Source: Daejeonella sp. JGW-45
GTDB lineage: Bacteria > Bacteroidota > Bacteroidia > Sphingobacteriales > Sphingobacteriaceae
Length of the DNA: 64,000 nt
Reading direction: 5' to 3'
Assembly: GCF_029360805.1 (NCBI RefSeq)
Contig: NZ_JARKNC010000003.1
Coordinates: 310,001-374,000 of the forward strand
The position numbers and the translations under genes are program-made. This document shows, piece after piece, positions 7,928-16,596 of this stretch; position 1 is the first letter of the stretch; every line of letters starts with the position of its first letter. The notes under the pieces were generated by a model that was not told where the DNA came from, did not search any database, and saw only the letters and a list, made by a program, of their open reading frames with translations.

Positions 7928-9355
7928 ATGCTTTTTAATTTCCGTATACAACAAACAGGGCTTTTAGCCCTGTTTGTGTCGTTTTCATTATTTGCTGAAG
8001 CACAGCAAACCAGACCGGTTGCACCGGTTAAAACCCCGGTCGCCTTGCGCGCTGATATTACTATCGATAAGGTAATGGACATCGGTCCGCTGGGTGTAAG
8101 GCTCATCAGAAACCCTAAAACGGGCGAATTCTGGTATTCTACCTTCGACGGGAATGTATTCAGGATCTCCGATTTTGATACGCCAAAGGCTGCCGAGCAT
8201 AAAATATTTTCAGCAGCAGACCATGGGATAACCCGTCTCCAGGGCGCTGCTTTCCTTAATAACACCTTGTTTTTGTGTGGAAATATCAGTGCAAATGGCG
8301 GAAAAGGAACAAAAGGAAGGATGGTCAAATACGATCTATCTAAGAAACAGCCGGTACTGACCGAAGTATTCAACACCGTAGAATACGGCACCAACGCAAC
8401 AACTTTTGACCATGGATGGAATGCCCTGGAGATCAGTCCGGATAAAAAATACATCTATGTTAACTCAGGAGCACGTACAGACCATGGGGAGGTGCAAGAT
8501 AATAACGGTGCTTATCCAAATGCGCGCGACAATGGGCTGACTGCAAATGTTTTCCGTTTCCCTGTAACGGCAGAAAACCTGTTACTCCCGTCGGAAGCCG
8601 CGGAGCTTAAGAAAATGGGCTACCTGTATGCCGAGGGAATACGCAATGCATACGATATGGCCTTTGATGCCGGCAACAATCTTTTCGGGGTAATTAACTC
8701 CGGTGATTATGATCAGTCAGAAGAGATGTTCTGGATCAGGCAAGGTCATCATTATGGATTTCCATGGCAAATGGCAGGAGTTGAAAACCCTCAACAGTTC
8801 TCGCCCTGGGTTCCGGACCCGGCTACAGATCTGTTTATAAGCCCTGGGGCTCATGCCTGGGTTGTTAAATATTTCCGGAACGACCCGGATTTCCCAAAGA
8901 TCCCGGCGGGCGTCAAATTCTCTCCGGGTGTACAGAACCTCGGCCCTGCGGCCAACGAATACCGCGATATCGCAACAGGAAAGATCGTGGATGGTGATAT
9001 TACCGGCCGCACGGTAAGTACATTTAATGCGCATTGCGTACCCCTGGGACTGGTGTTCGATACAAAGAAAGCACTCGCTCCTGAGTTTCGGGGCGACGGC
9101 TTCGTTTTCAGGTATGGGGGCGGCTCCACAAGGCCGGGCACTAACCTCCTTCGGAAGGAAGGCAAAGACCTGCTCCACCTTGAGATGCAGTACAATGAAG
9201 CTGCTGACAATTACTATATGAAAACTACCAGCCTGGCTAATAATTTCAATGCGCCGGTAGATGCTGTGCTTCACGGCAATAAGATCTATGTAATAGAACA
9301 CGGCGCCGCCGGATCAGCTGGCGGACGGATATGGAAGATTACTTTGCCCAGGTAG
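7928..9355 (+). CDS. exported PQQ-type sugar dehydrogenase-like beta-propeller protein
   Basis: Protein of 475 residues with an N-terminal signal (FSLFAEAQ near residue 25). It has the soluble glucose/sorbosone dehydrogenase-like propeller features: GNISANGGKGTKGRMVKYDL, GWNALEISPDKKYIYVNSGART, YAEGIRNAYDMAFD, and a final VIEHGAAGSAGGRIWKI repeat. There is no cytochrome c domain and no CxxCH motif. Family knowledge suggests PQQ-dependent oxidation of a sugar or alcohol in the periplasm, but many such Bacteroidota proteins have no known substrate. It follows the amidohydrolase by 32 bp and probably shares its transcript, which seems to end at the terminator at 9423-9465. Confidence 0.8.
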   Translation: MLFNFRIQQTGLLALFVSFSLFAEAQQTRPVAPVKTPVALRADITIDKVMDIGPLGVRLIRNPKTGEFWYSTFDGNVFRISDFDTPKAAEHKIFSAADHGITRLQGAAFLNNTLFLCGNISANGGKGTKGRMVKYDLSKKQPVLTEVFNTVEYGTNATTFDHGWNALEISPDKKYIYVNSGARTDHGEVQDNNGAYPNARDNGLTANVFRFPVTAENLLLPSEAAELKKMGYLYAEGIRNAYDMAFDAGNNLFGVINSGDYDQSEEMFWIRQGHHYGFPWQMAGVENPQQFSPWVPDPATDLFISPGAHAWVVKYFRNDPDFPKIPAGVKFSPGVQNLGPAANEYRDIATGKIVDGDITGRTVSTFNAHCVPLGLVFDTKKALAPEFRGDGFVFRYGGGSTRPGTNLLRKEGKDLLHLEMQYNEAADNYYMKTTSLANNFNAPVDAVLHGNKIYVIEHGAAGSAGGRIWKITLPR

Positions 9356-9411
9356 TTGAAAGTGGAAAGCTGAAAACTGAAAACTGAAAACTGAAAAGCT
9401 GAAAGTGAAAG
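9355..9411. repeat. 7-bp-period array (RSTGAAA words) at a stop codon
   Basis: Units GTTGAAA, GTGGAAA, GCTGAAA, ACTGAAA x3, then an 8-nt AGCTGAAA and GTGAAAG run from 9355 to 9411. The first base is the last base of the TAG stop codon of the propeller gene. Confidence 0.75.
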
Positions 9412-9422
9412 GTTAATGAATT

Positions 9423-9465
9423 ATCTCCGGCTTAAGTTTTATACGAAATGGTCCGGAGATTTTCT
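9423..9465 (+). terminator. stem-loop terminator after the propeller gene
   Basis: ATCTCCGG (9423-9430) pairs perfectly with CCGGAGAT (9453-9460) across a 22-nt loop, followed by a TTTCTATTTTT run. It lies about 70 bp after the stop codon at 9355 and before the RidA gene. Confidence 0.6.
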
Positions 9466-9500
9466 ATTTTTAATTTACGAATCACATAAAAACAAAACAA

Positions 9501-9995
9501 ATGCAAAAATCAACTCCTGATCAGAATTTCGCGAAAACAGGTTTAACGTTGCCTCCTGCACCCGCTCCTATCGGTGTTTACAAACCCTGCCTGATTGACG
9601 GCAAGTACCTGTACGTGTCAGGGCACGGTCCTGTGCAAAACAACAAGGAACTGATCAAAGGGCGGATAGGCAAAGACATGGACCTGGAGCAAGGCAGACT
9701 TGCCGCGCAGCAGGTTGGATTAACTATTCTTTCAACTATAAAAACCAATCTGGGAAGTCTTAACAGGGTAAAAAGAGTCATTAAGGTTTTGGGAATGGTG
9801 AACAGCACCGCGGATTTTGAACAGCACCCTAAGGTTATTAACGGATGCAGTGAGCTTTTCGCCCAGGTATGGGGCCCTGAAAATGGCATCGGAGTAAGAA
9901 GTGCCGTAGGGTTTGGTTCCCTGCCGGATAACATCCCGGTAGAGATCGAGTGCCTGTTTGAATTGGCGAATACACCGGGAGATCCGTTGAAGTGA
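9501..9995 (+). CDS. RidA/YjgF-family protein
   Basis: Protein of 164 residues with no signal peptide, hence cytoplasmic. It matches the chorismate mutase-like RidA fold: APAPIGVYKPCLIDGKYLYVSG, GRLAAQQVGLTILSTIKTNLG, and the C-terminal VRSAVGFGSLPDNIPVEIE, whose Arg corresponds to the catalytic Arg of RidA (Arg105 in E. coli numbering). RidA enzymes hydrolyse reactive enamine/imine intermediates such as 2-aminoacrylate to keto acids. Its place beside an amidohydrolase and opposite a SelA-like PLP enzyme fits clean-up of an enamine made by PLP-dependent elimination, which is inference. The subfamily is longer than archetypal RidA (about 130 residues). Its stop codon abuts a long 7-bp repeat array. 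Confidence 0.9.
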   Translation: MQKSTPDQNFAKTGLTLPPAPAPIGVYKPCLIDGKYLYVSGHGPVQNNKELIKGRIGKDMDLEQGRLAAQQVGLTILSTIKTNLGSLNRVKRVIKVLGMVNSTADFEQHPKVINGCSELFAQVWGPENGIGVRSAVGFGSLPDNIPVEIECLFELANTPGDPLK

Positions 9996-9997
9996 CC

Positions 9998-10224
9998 GGT
10001 AATCGGTAATCGGTAATTGGTAATCGGTGATCAGTAATCAGTATCCACCGGATGTACCCCGCTGATTATTGATCACTGATCACCGACTTCTGATTACTAA
10101 ATACTGATCACTGAATACTGATCACTGAATACTGAATACTAATCACTAAATACCGATCACTGAATACTAATTCACTGAATACTGAATACTGATTACTGGC
10201 TACTAAATACTAACTACTAAAAAT
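9998..10224. repeat. 7-bp-period array with inverted arms, ending at the lctP start codon
   Basis: The left arm 9998-10046 is seven units of GGTAATC type. The right arm 10063-10224 is 23 units of TGATCAC/TGAATAC type with one single-base insertion (10168-10175). The right-arm word is the reverse complement of the left-arm word (GATTACC), so the tract can fold into long imperfect hairpins. It fills the whole gap between the RidA stop codon (9995) and the LctP ATG (10225). Confidence 0.88.
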
Positions 10225-11892
10225 ATGGAACAAATCTGGGCGCAAAACTACGACCCTTTAAATAACCCCTGGCTTTCCACAATATTGGCATCATTGCCTA
10301 TTATTGTACTGCTGGGATCGATTGCCATATTCCACATGCGCATTCATCTTGCTGCAATTTTAGGCCTTGCCGTTGCTGTATGCGTTGCGCTATTTGTTTT
10401 TGAAATGCCTGCACAAGCCGTGAGCGCGTCAACTCTTTATGGTGGCGCATACGGGCTATTTCCTATCGGATGGATCGTTCTTAACCTTATCTTCCTGTAC
10501 CAGCTGACCGTCGATAAAGGCCTGTTCACGCTTATCAGGATGCATTTATCTACGATTGCGCCTGATCCAAGGATCCAGGTTATCCTTATCGCATTCGCTT
10601 TCGGGGCATTTTTTGAAGGGGCGGCCGGCTTCGGAACGCCTGTTGCCATCACTGCAGCTATACTCATACAGCTCGGCTTCCGGCCGTTGGCTGCCTGCGG
10701 ATTAGCACTTATAGCAAATACTGCGCCCGTAGCTTTTGGAGCGCTTGGAACGCCTATAATCGCCCTATCCGCCGTAACTGGCATCGATATCCTTGCACTG
10801 TCAGCGATGGTAGGCAGACAACTCCCGCTTTTCTCCTTCATCGTACCATTCTGGGTGATCTGGGCTATGACCGGATTCAGGGGTATGATACAAGTATGGC
10901 CTGCGGCTTTTACCGCCGGCTTTTCTTTTGCGTTAACCCAGTTCCTCGTATCGAACTATCACGGGCCATGGCTGGTTGATATTTTTGCTTCAATTGCTTC
11001 TATTGTTTCCATCATTGTGCTGCTTAAGTTCTGGCAGCCGAAGACACTCTGGAAGTTACCTGTTGCCGAGGATACCGTGCCGATAGATAAAAACCCGGCG
11101 GGTGTTGAAAGGAAAGACATCATCAGAGCATGGACACCATGGGTAATCCTTGTAATTTTCATATTTGCCTGGGGCGTACCTACGGTTAAAACAGCTTTGA
11201 ATAAAATATCGGCTCCGGAATTTGAAGTCGCCTACCTGCACGAGCTGGTAAAACGCACTCCTCCAATTGCTCCTGAACCGACAATTGACAAACCGGCACA
11301 AGCAGAGGCAGCAGTATTCAAATTAAACTGGTTATCTGCAACAGGATCGGGGATATTAATTGCTGCAGTTATAGCCGGCTTTGCTATCGGTTACTCTTTC
11401 AAGCAAATGGTAAGAGCATATTTCCAGACCATGTGGAAGGTGAGGTTTTCCCTTATTACGATAGCCGCCATGCTGGCCCTGGGCTATGTGACTAAGTATT
11501 CCGGCGCGGATGCAACCCTCGGGCTTGCCCTGGCCAAAACAGGCGTACTTTATCCATTTTTCGGTACTATGCTTGGCTGGCTTGGCGTGGCGCTTACTGG
11601 TTCTGATACTGCCTCTAACGTTCTGTTCGGAAGCTTGCAGACAATAACTGCGAAGCAAACCGGTGTAGATCCTGTGCTTATGGCTGCAGCAAACAGCTCC
11701 GGCGGCGTTATGGGTAAGATGGTTGATGCACAGAGTATAGTTGTAGCAAGTACAGCCACAAACTGGTATGGCCACGAAGGCCAGATCCTGCGGTACGTGT
11801 TTTTTCACAGTATTGCGCTGGCTGCGCTTGTAGGGATTTTTGTCATCCTGCAGGCATATGTGATACCGTTTTCGGATATGGTAGTGAAGTAG
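10225..11892 (+). CDS. L-lactate permease family transporter (LctP/GlcA type)
   Basis: Polytopic inner-membrane protein of 555 residues. The family signature FFEGAAGFGTPVAITAAILI lies at about residues 130-150. NTAPVAFGALGTPIIAL and, near the C terminus, LTGSDTASNVLFGSLQ and NSSGGVMGKMVDAQSI are also typical of LctP. Characterised members import L-lactate, D-lactate and glycolate by proton symport. No lactate dehydrogenase is adjacent, but a lutABC operon lies at 50366-53081. Its start codon directly follows the 7-bp repeat array, so translation initiation may be affected by that structure. The family call is firm; lactate against glycolate cannot be decided from sequence. Confidence 0.94.
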   Translation: MEQIWAQNYDPLNNPWLSTILASLPIIVLLGSIAIFHMRIHLAAILGLAVAVCVALFVFEMPAQAVSASTLYGGAYGLFPIGWIVLNLIFLYQLTVDKGLFTLIRMHLSTIAPDPRIQVILIAFAFGAFFEGAAGFGTPVAITAAILIQLGFRPLAACGLALIANTAPVAFGALGTPIIALSAVTGIDILALSAMVGRQLPLFSFIVPFWVIWAMTGFRGMIQVWPAAFTAGFSFALTQFLVSNYHGPWLVDIFASIASIVSIIVLLKFWQPKTLWKLPVAEDTVPIDKNPAGVERKDIIRAWTPWVILVIFIFAWGVPTVKTALNKISAPEFEVAYLHELVKRTPPIAPEPTIDKPAQAEAAVFKLNWLSATGSGILIAAVIAGFAIGYSFKQMVRAYFQTMWKVRFSLITIAAMLALGYVTKYSGADATLGLALAKTGVLYPFFGTMLGWLGVALTGSDTASNVLFGSLQTITAKQTGVDPVLMAAANSSGGVMGKMVDAQSIVVASTATNWYGHEGQILRYVFFHSIALAALVGIFVILQAYVIPFSDMVVK

Positions 11893-11983
11893 GGTATTCC
11901 AGCCTCCGCCCCCACAAAAACCGTATCTTTGCAACATTCTGCGGCTACGGTCGTTTCCAGTGGGAAGATTTAATCACATTGAC

Positions 11984-12556
11984 ATGAAACGTACACTTAT
12001 CATACTCTTCCTGGTTTCTGCCTTCTCAGCCGTATCTGCCCAAAATAAATTAGAGCGGGAATACAGGATAAAGCAATCTGAAGTACCTGCTAAAGCACTG
12101 GAGTTCGTGGAGAGCAGCTTTAAGGGCGTAAAGATCAAATGGTATGGTGAGGAGAACTTAGACGGTAAGGCCATCGAAGCAAAAGGCAAGCGTGATGGCA
12201 GGCTCTATAGCATTAAATTCGATACAAATGGTGTGTTACATGATATCGAAATGGTTATAAAATTCGGTGATATCCCCGAAGGAACGAGACTCCGGATTGA
12301 GAAGAATCTTCAAGACCGCTTCTCTAGATACAGCATCCAAAAAACGCAGAAACAATGGCTGGGAGCAACTGATGATTTGCGGGCGCTGGCGGAGGGAAAG
12401 CCTGTTTCGGGACAGTATTCGACAAATTACGAGATTAGCCTGCAGGGTACAAAAGATCGCCGCACAGACTATTTCGAGGTATTGGCAAACGCTGATGGCG
12501 AGATAGTGCGTGAATCGAAAATTGTACAGCGAAATAATCAGCATTTAATTTATTAG
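11984..12556 (+). CDS. exported PepSY-like protein
   Basis: Protein of 190 residues from ATG 11984 (signal MKRTLIILFLVSAFSAVSAQ). The body holds two halves resembling the PepSY-like (DUF2874) fold: VPAKALEFVESSFKGVKIKWYGEE and YEISLQGTKDRRTDYFEVLANADGEIV. It is periplasmic and of unknown function. It lies 16 bp before the DUF2490 gene, and the pair probably acts together at the envelope. It may be read through from lctP (91 bp gap, no terminator seen). Confidence 0.7.
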   Translation: MKRTLIILFLVSAFSAVSAQNKLEREYRIKQSEVPAKALEFVESSFKGVKIKWYGEENLDGKAIEAKGKRDGRLYSIKFDTNGVLHDIEMVIKFGDIPEGTRLRIEKNLQDRFSRYSIQKTQKQWLGATDDLRALAEGKPVSGQYSTNYEISLQGTKDRRTDYFEVLANADGEIVRESKIVQRNNQHLIY

Positions 12557-12572
12557 TTTCCGCCTGCTCATA

Positions 12573-13244
12573 ATGAAGTCATATATATTCTCTATTTTAT
12601 TCCTCTTCCTGAGTATAAACAGCTATGCTCAAAACCAGGTGGGCCTGATCCCTCAGATTAACTCAAGTTTTAAAATCGGCGATAGCTGGAAAGTCAACAC
12701 TAAATTGGAAGGGAGACAGCTTTTTTTTCAAAATCCTTACCCGGATCATCTGAAGGAGGCTGAATTCGAGCGCGTGGATGCAGAATTAATAGCTACTACG
12801 AGCCTGGACCCCCTGCACGCATTGGGTGGCGGCTACCTGATCAGACGTTCAAACAGATCGTTTACACACCGCTTTATTCAGCAGTATTCGATCACCCAAA
12901 AGCTGCGTTCATCCAGGATGTCGCATCGTTTCAGGACGGACCAGACTCTTGATAAAGATGAGGCACTGCAATGGCGATTGCGTTACCGGCTAAGCCTGGA
13001 AAAGCCGCTAAACGGGCTGGAACTTGACCCTGGGGAGTTTTATCTTAAATTGACCAATGAATACTTGGGTATCCTCCAGGACTCTGAAGGAAACCTGGAG
13101 ATCAGGGGACTGGCCTCACTGGGGTACGATCTGTCGGACCAGAACCGGGTAGAAACGGGAATTGACTACCGCATGGAAAAAGTGATGGATCCGACGGTAA
13201 CTCACAAGCTATTTTTGAGTATCGGGCTCTATCACAGTTTCTAA
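12573..13244 (+). CDS. DUF2490-family outer-membrane-like protein
   Basis: Protein of 223 residues with a signal peptide ending SYAQ (about residue 19). Alternating hydrophobic beta-strand segments (KVNTKLEGRQLFF, FIQQYSITQKL, RLRYRLSLEKPL, VETGIDYRM) and a C-terminal aromatic residue (YHSF) suit an outer-membrane beta-barrel and match the DUF2490 family pattern. Function unknown. It is the last gene of the plus-strand run and is followed immediately by a bidirectional terminator. Confidence 0.75.
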   Translation: MKSYIFSILFLFLSINSYAQNQVGLIPQINSSFKIGDSWKVNTKLEGRQLFFQNPYPDHLKEAEFERVDAELIATTSLDPLHALGGGYLIRRSNRSFTHRFIQQYSITQKLRSSRMSHRFRTDQTLDKDEALQWRLRYRLSLEKPLNGLELDPGEFYLKLTNEYLGILQDSEGNLEIRGLASLGYDLSDQNRVETGIDYRMEKVMDPTVTHKLFLSIGLYHSF

Positions 13245-13246
13245 AT

Positions 13247-13286
13247 AAAAAAAACCTGATCCTCCTCGATGGCGACCAGGTTTTTT
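13247..13286. terminator. bidirectional terminator between convergent genes
   Basis: An A-rich run plus CCTG (13255-13258) pairs with CAGG (13277-13280) plus TTTTTT (13281-13286). It sits between the convergent DUF2490 gene and the SelA-like gene and can serve both strands. Confidence 0.75.
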
Positions 13287-13305
13287 CTTATTATTTAACA
13301 AAGAG

Positions 13306-14520
13306 CTACACTACCGCTTTAGCAAGCTCTTCTTTTAACCGATTTGCTACTATCTTCTCTTCACCCGGAACCATAACGAACGTAGCGATCTGAACGCTAT
13401 TGCGGCCCGGATTAATTTCTATCGAAGGGTTTCCGTTCCTTAGATTTAACTGCATTTGTTGTGTAGTTAGTTTAACAACCGCCGGATCCCATTTAACTTC
13501 GATGGTTGGCACGTGATTGGCAAAGGGCGGCACGAACACACGGGTAGTAACGCCCTGCAGACCGTTTACTGCCTTATCTATGGTCGCGATCTGATCTTCC
13601 CACATCTTCCATTCCTTATCTCCCACCTTAATAAAGCGCTCAAGAGCTACATATAAGCCCAGTATCTCTTCCTTATTGACCTTATGTCCCCTGCCTATAG
13701 TATTTGATCTTGGTGATGCACTCAGGCGTGCCGCCGCAATTAAATCTTTCTTACCCATCAGGATCCCTGAACTCTGCGGACCGCGAATGGCCTTACCACC
13801 GGAGCAGCAAACAAGGTCGTATCCCATGTCGTTGAACTTCCAAAGATTTTCAACAGGGGGTACGTCAGCCGCCATATCAACCATAGTTGGTATGTTGTGT
13901 TTTCTGGCCAGCCTGATCCACTCCTCATGTCCTATTTTCCCATTATCCGCGTTAGCATTTAGGAAATGCATAAGAGCCGTTTTGTCAGAAATAGTCCTCT
14001 CCAGTTCCTCCACACCATCGACCTGAATGATCTTCACTCCGCAATTGGTAAGTGCCTGGTTGTACCCAATATCATGACCCTTTTGCATGATCACTTCCGT
14101 TTTCATGCCGGTACCTTCCAGGTGCGGAAGCATAGCAGCTTTCTTCGCATCGAGCCCTGTTAATACACCAGCCATTCCCAGCATCAATGCTGAAAAAGCG
14201 CCGGAGGTAACAGTGGCTGCCTCTGCATGTGTAAGTTCAGCTATTTTTGCCCCCACTTTATCCTGCAGCTCATCTATCATGCAGAATACCTTTGATGAAT
14301 CCCTGATCGTGTCCAGCACTTCATCGTGCATCAGCGATCCGGTCATGAAAGTGATTGTGCCGCGCCCGTTTATAAATGTACGTACGCCGAGCTCCTTATA
14401 GAGATCCCTCTTTGCAATCGCCGCGCCGGCTGAGTTAACGGCTGCCTGGGCTGTTCCAGCCAGGGCTCCTCCCGCTATGGGCAATAAAGTCAGCCCTTTG
14501 ATCAGGTCCCTTCTTTTCAT
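13306..14520 (-). CDS. Tat-exported SelA-like PLP enzyme (D-glucosaminate-6-phosphate ammonia-lyase/DgaE-like family)
   Basis: Protein of 404 residues. The N terminus MKRRDLIKGLTLLPIAGGAL is a twin-arginine signal ending AQA (about residue 26). The PLP fold has AAATVTSGAFSALML (cofactor phosphate region), VDMAADVPP (PLP-ring Asp region) and SGGKAIRGPQSSG with the likely Schiff-base Lys243. Family relatives (EF_0838/DgaE) eliminate ammonia from 2-amino sugar acids, and their genes often sit with a cog3964 amidohydrolase such as that at 6576. Export of a PLP enzyme is unusual; Tat would allow folding with the cofactor first. It is last in an operon with the ActP-like symporter (12 bp gap) and the DUF485 protein. 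The exact substrate is unknown. Confidence 0.87.
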   Translation of the reverse strand: MKRRDLIKGLTLLPIAGGALAGTAQAAVNSAGAAIAKRDLYKELGVRTFINGRGTITFMTGSLMHDEVLDTIRDSSKVFCMIDELQDKVGAKIAELTHAEAATVTSGAFSALMLGMAGVLTGLDAKKAAMLPHLEGTGMKTEVIMQKGHDIGYNQALTNCGVKIIQVDGVEELERTISDKTALMHFLNANADNGKIGHEEWIRLARKHNIPTMVDMAADVPPVENLWKFNDMGYDLVCCSGGKAIRGPQSSGILMGKKDLIAAARLSASPRSNTIGRGHKVNKEEILGLYVALERFIKVGDKEWKMWEDQIATIDKAVNGLQGVTTRVFVPPFANHVPTIEVKWDPAVVKLTTQQMQLNLRNGNPSIEINPGRNSVQIATFVMVPGEEKIVANRLKEELAKAVV

Positions 14521-14531
14521 CTTATATTTTA

Positions 14532-16112
14532 TTATTTTTCAGAGCCAACACCCAGGTAAGTACGCAGTTTTTCACTCTCAAATTTATCGGCAGCATCCTT
14601 TTCAGGACCAAGCAGCGAGGCGATAATGCCCACAACAAACGCTGAGGTCATGGATACCAAAGCCGGATTTTTCAGTGGGAAGATAGCCTCTGCATTTCCA
14701 AATACGTCAACCCAAACGGTCGGACTTAATACGATAAGTACCAAAGAAAGGATCGCACCCGTAACTATACTCAGTACTGCTCCCCGTGTTGTAAAGCCTT
14801 TCCAGATGATAGACATCAGCAATGCCGGGAAATTCGCGCTCGCTGCAATAGAGAATGCCAATCCAACCATAAATGCAACATTTTGTCCCTTAAAAATGAG
14901 ACCGAGTCCGATAGCCAGAACACCCAGGAATATTGTTGCCCTTTTTGCAACTTTGATCTCTCCTTTTTCGTCAGAAACACCTTTCTTAACAACATGGACG
15001 TACAGGTCATGCGAAATACTAGAGGCGCCCGACAAGGTTAACCCTGCAACAACAGCTAAGATGGTTGCAAAGGCTACCGACGCGATAAAGCCGAGAAAAG
15101 CGCTTCCTCCGGTATGCTCGGCAAGCAATAAGGCGGCCATGTTACCCCCTTTATCAAGTACCTCGATAGAATCTTTTCCAACCAGGGCCATAGCAGAGAA
15201 ACCGATAAAGAAGGTCAGGATATAGAAATAACCGATGAAGCCCGTCGCAACAAAAACAGATTTCCTCGCAGCTTTATCGTCAGGTACGGTGTAGAAACGC
15301 ATCAGGATATGCGGCAAACCAGCGGTTCCCAGCATAAGGGCAAGACCCAGGGATATCGCGTCAAGAGGGTTGGTGATATATCCGCCAGGAGCTAGCATAT
15401 CCGCACCATACTGTTCTTTTACAGAATCGAAAAGCGCGCCCGGGCTGAAATTGAACTGAGCCATAGCAAGCAATACCAGGATGGTAGCCCCCGAAAGCAA
15501 AAGCACGGCTTTAATGATCTGCACCCAGGTTGTAGCGATCATACCGCCGAAGAGTACATAGCAGGTCATTACGATACCCACCACAAAAACAGCGATTTCG
15601 TAATCGAGTCCGAATAGGGTTTGGATAAGCGTTCCGGCTCCAACCATCTGGGCGATCAGGTAGAATGCGATCGTCATTAGCGATCCTACAGATGAAGCGA
15701 TCCGGATCGGCCGCTGTCTCAGCCTGTAAGCCACAACATCCGCAAAGGTATATTTACCCAAATTACGAAGAGGCTCGGCTACCAGGAACATGATCAAAGG
15801 CCATCCTACAAGGAAACCTATGGAGTAGATGAGTCCGTCGTACCCTCTGATCGCCACCATGCCGGCAATGCCCAGAAAAGATGCAGCACTCATGTAATCT
15901 CCCGCAAGGGCTAGTCCGTTCTGAAAACCGGAAATATTACGGCCCGCAGCATAGAACTCGGATCCTGTTTTGGTTTTTTTTGCTGCCCAATACGTGATAT
16001 AGAGGGTAACCGCAACAAAAAGGAAAAAAATTGCAATAGATACTGGGTTAGCCGTTCCGAGGGTGGATGTAGTTCCAGCCGGGCTAACCTGAAGAAGTAA
16101 GTTTAAAGACAT
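14532..16112 (-). CDS. sodium:solute symporter, ActP-like (acetate/glycolate permease type)
   Basis: Protein of 526 residues with about 13 transmembrane segments. SSS-family motifs include GRNISGFQNGLALAGDYMSA (sodium-site region, about residues 58-78), ASFLGIAGM, and LMLGTAGLPHILMRFYTV, which is typical of the ActP branch. E. coli ActP carries acetate and glycolate. The upstream DUF485 gene (YjcH type) is the usual partner of actP, which supports the assignment. It is 12 bp from the SelA-like gene, suggesting that it imports a product of that enzyme or of the nearby exported amidohydrolase. That last link is inference. Confidence 0.92.
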   Translation of the reverse strand: MSLNLLLQVSPAGTTSTLGTANPVSIAIFFLFVAVTLYITYWAAKKTKTGSEFYAAGRNISGFQNGLALAGDYMSAASFLGIAGMVAIRGYDGLIYSIGFLVGWPLIMFLVAEPLRNLGKYTFADVVAYRLRQRPIRIASSVGSLMTIAFYLIAQMVGAGTLIQTLFGLDYEIAVFVVGIVMTCYVLFGGMIATTWVQIIKAVLLLSGATILVLLAMAQFNFSPGALFDSVKEQYGADMLAPGGYITNPLDAISLGLALMLGTAGLPHILMRFYTVPDDKAARKSVFVATGFIGYFYILTFFIGFSAMALVGKDSIEVLDKGGNMAALLLAEHTGGSAFLGFIASVAFATILAVVAGLTLSGASSISHDLYVHVVKKGVSDEKGEIKVAKRATIFLGVLAIGLGLIFKGQNVAFMVGLAFSIAASANFPALLMSIIWKGFTTRGAVLSIVTGAILSLVLIVLSPTVWVDVFGNAEAIFPLKNPALVSMTSAFVVGIIASLLGPEKDAADKFESEKLRTYLGVGSEK

Positions 16113-16133
16113 ATAAGTTTGAGTATGATTTGA

Positions 16134-16433
16134 TTAGAGATCTTTCTTTATTTCCTTTACTGCGGCATCATAGTAATTATTCGCCCAGTATACGTAAACA
16201 CCGGTGATCAACCATGAAAACAGGATTATACCCATACCAACGATGATAGCCAGATTGAGTGATTCGCCTACAGGCATTTTCAGTGTGTCTTTCTGATAAG
16301 CAACAACCATCAGGAACCCGATATACACAAAAAGCATCAGGAAGGTGAATGCGAGGGAAATACTCCATCTGTTTTTTACCAGCTTCTTAAAGGCTGCACT
16401 TTGAAGGATTTCATTTGTTTTAGTCTTACTCAT
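16134..16433 (-). CDS. DUF485-family inner membrane protein (YjcH-like)
   Basis: Protein of 99 residues with two transmembrane segments (about residues 25-50 and 62-85, FLMLFVYIGFLMVVAY and LAIIVGMGIILFSWLITGVYVYWA). The N-terminal FKKLVKNRWSISL and the C-terminal VYVYWANNYYD match DUF485. It is almost always encoded just upstream of an ActP-type symporter, as here (21 bp gap). Probable accessory subunit of the symporter. Confidence 0.9.
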   Translation of the reverse strand: MSKTKTNEILQSAAFKKLVKNRWSISLAFTFLMLFVYIGFLMVVAYQKDTLKMPVGESLNLAIIVGMGIILFSWLITGVYVYWANNYYDAAVKEIKKDL

Positions 16434-16596
16434 AGAGTTTAGTGAATTAGTTTTAGATGTAGATTATTTGTTGTTCTGGCCGTGTTGAATTGCCGTTTTA
16501 GATGTTAAATAAATCAGTTTATAAGTCTATGAAAAATAATTGAATTTAAAACGGAATTGGGCTAAAGTTTTTATGAGGTTATTAAAAAGTTACGGT

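Noticed and set aside
9998-10224. CRISPR-like direct repeats
   Set aside because: Units are 7 bp with no spacers of constant length, and there are no cas genes in the window.
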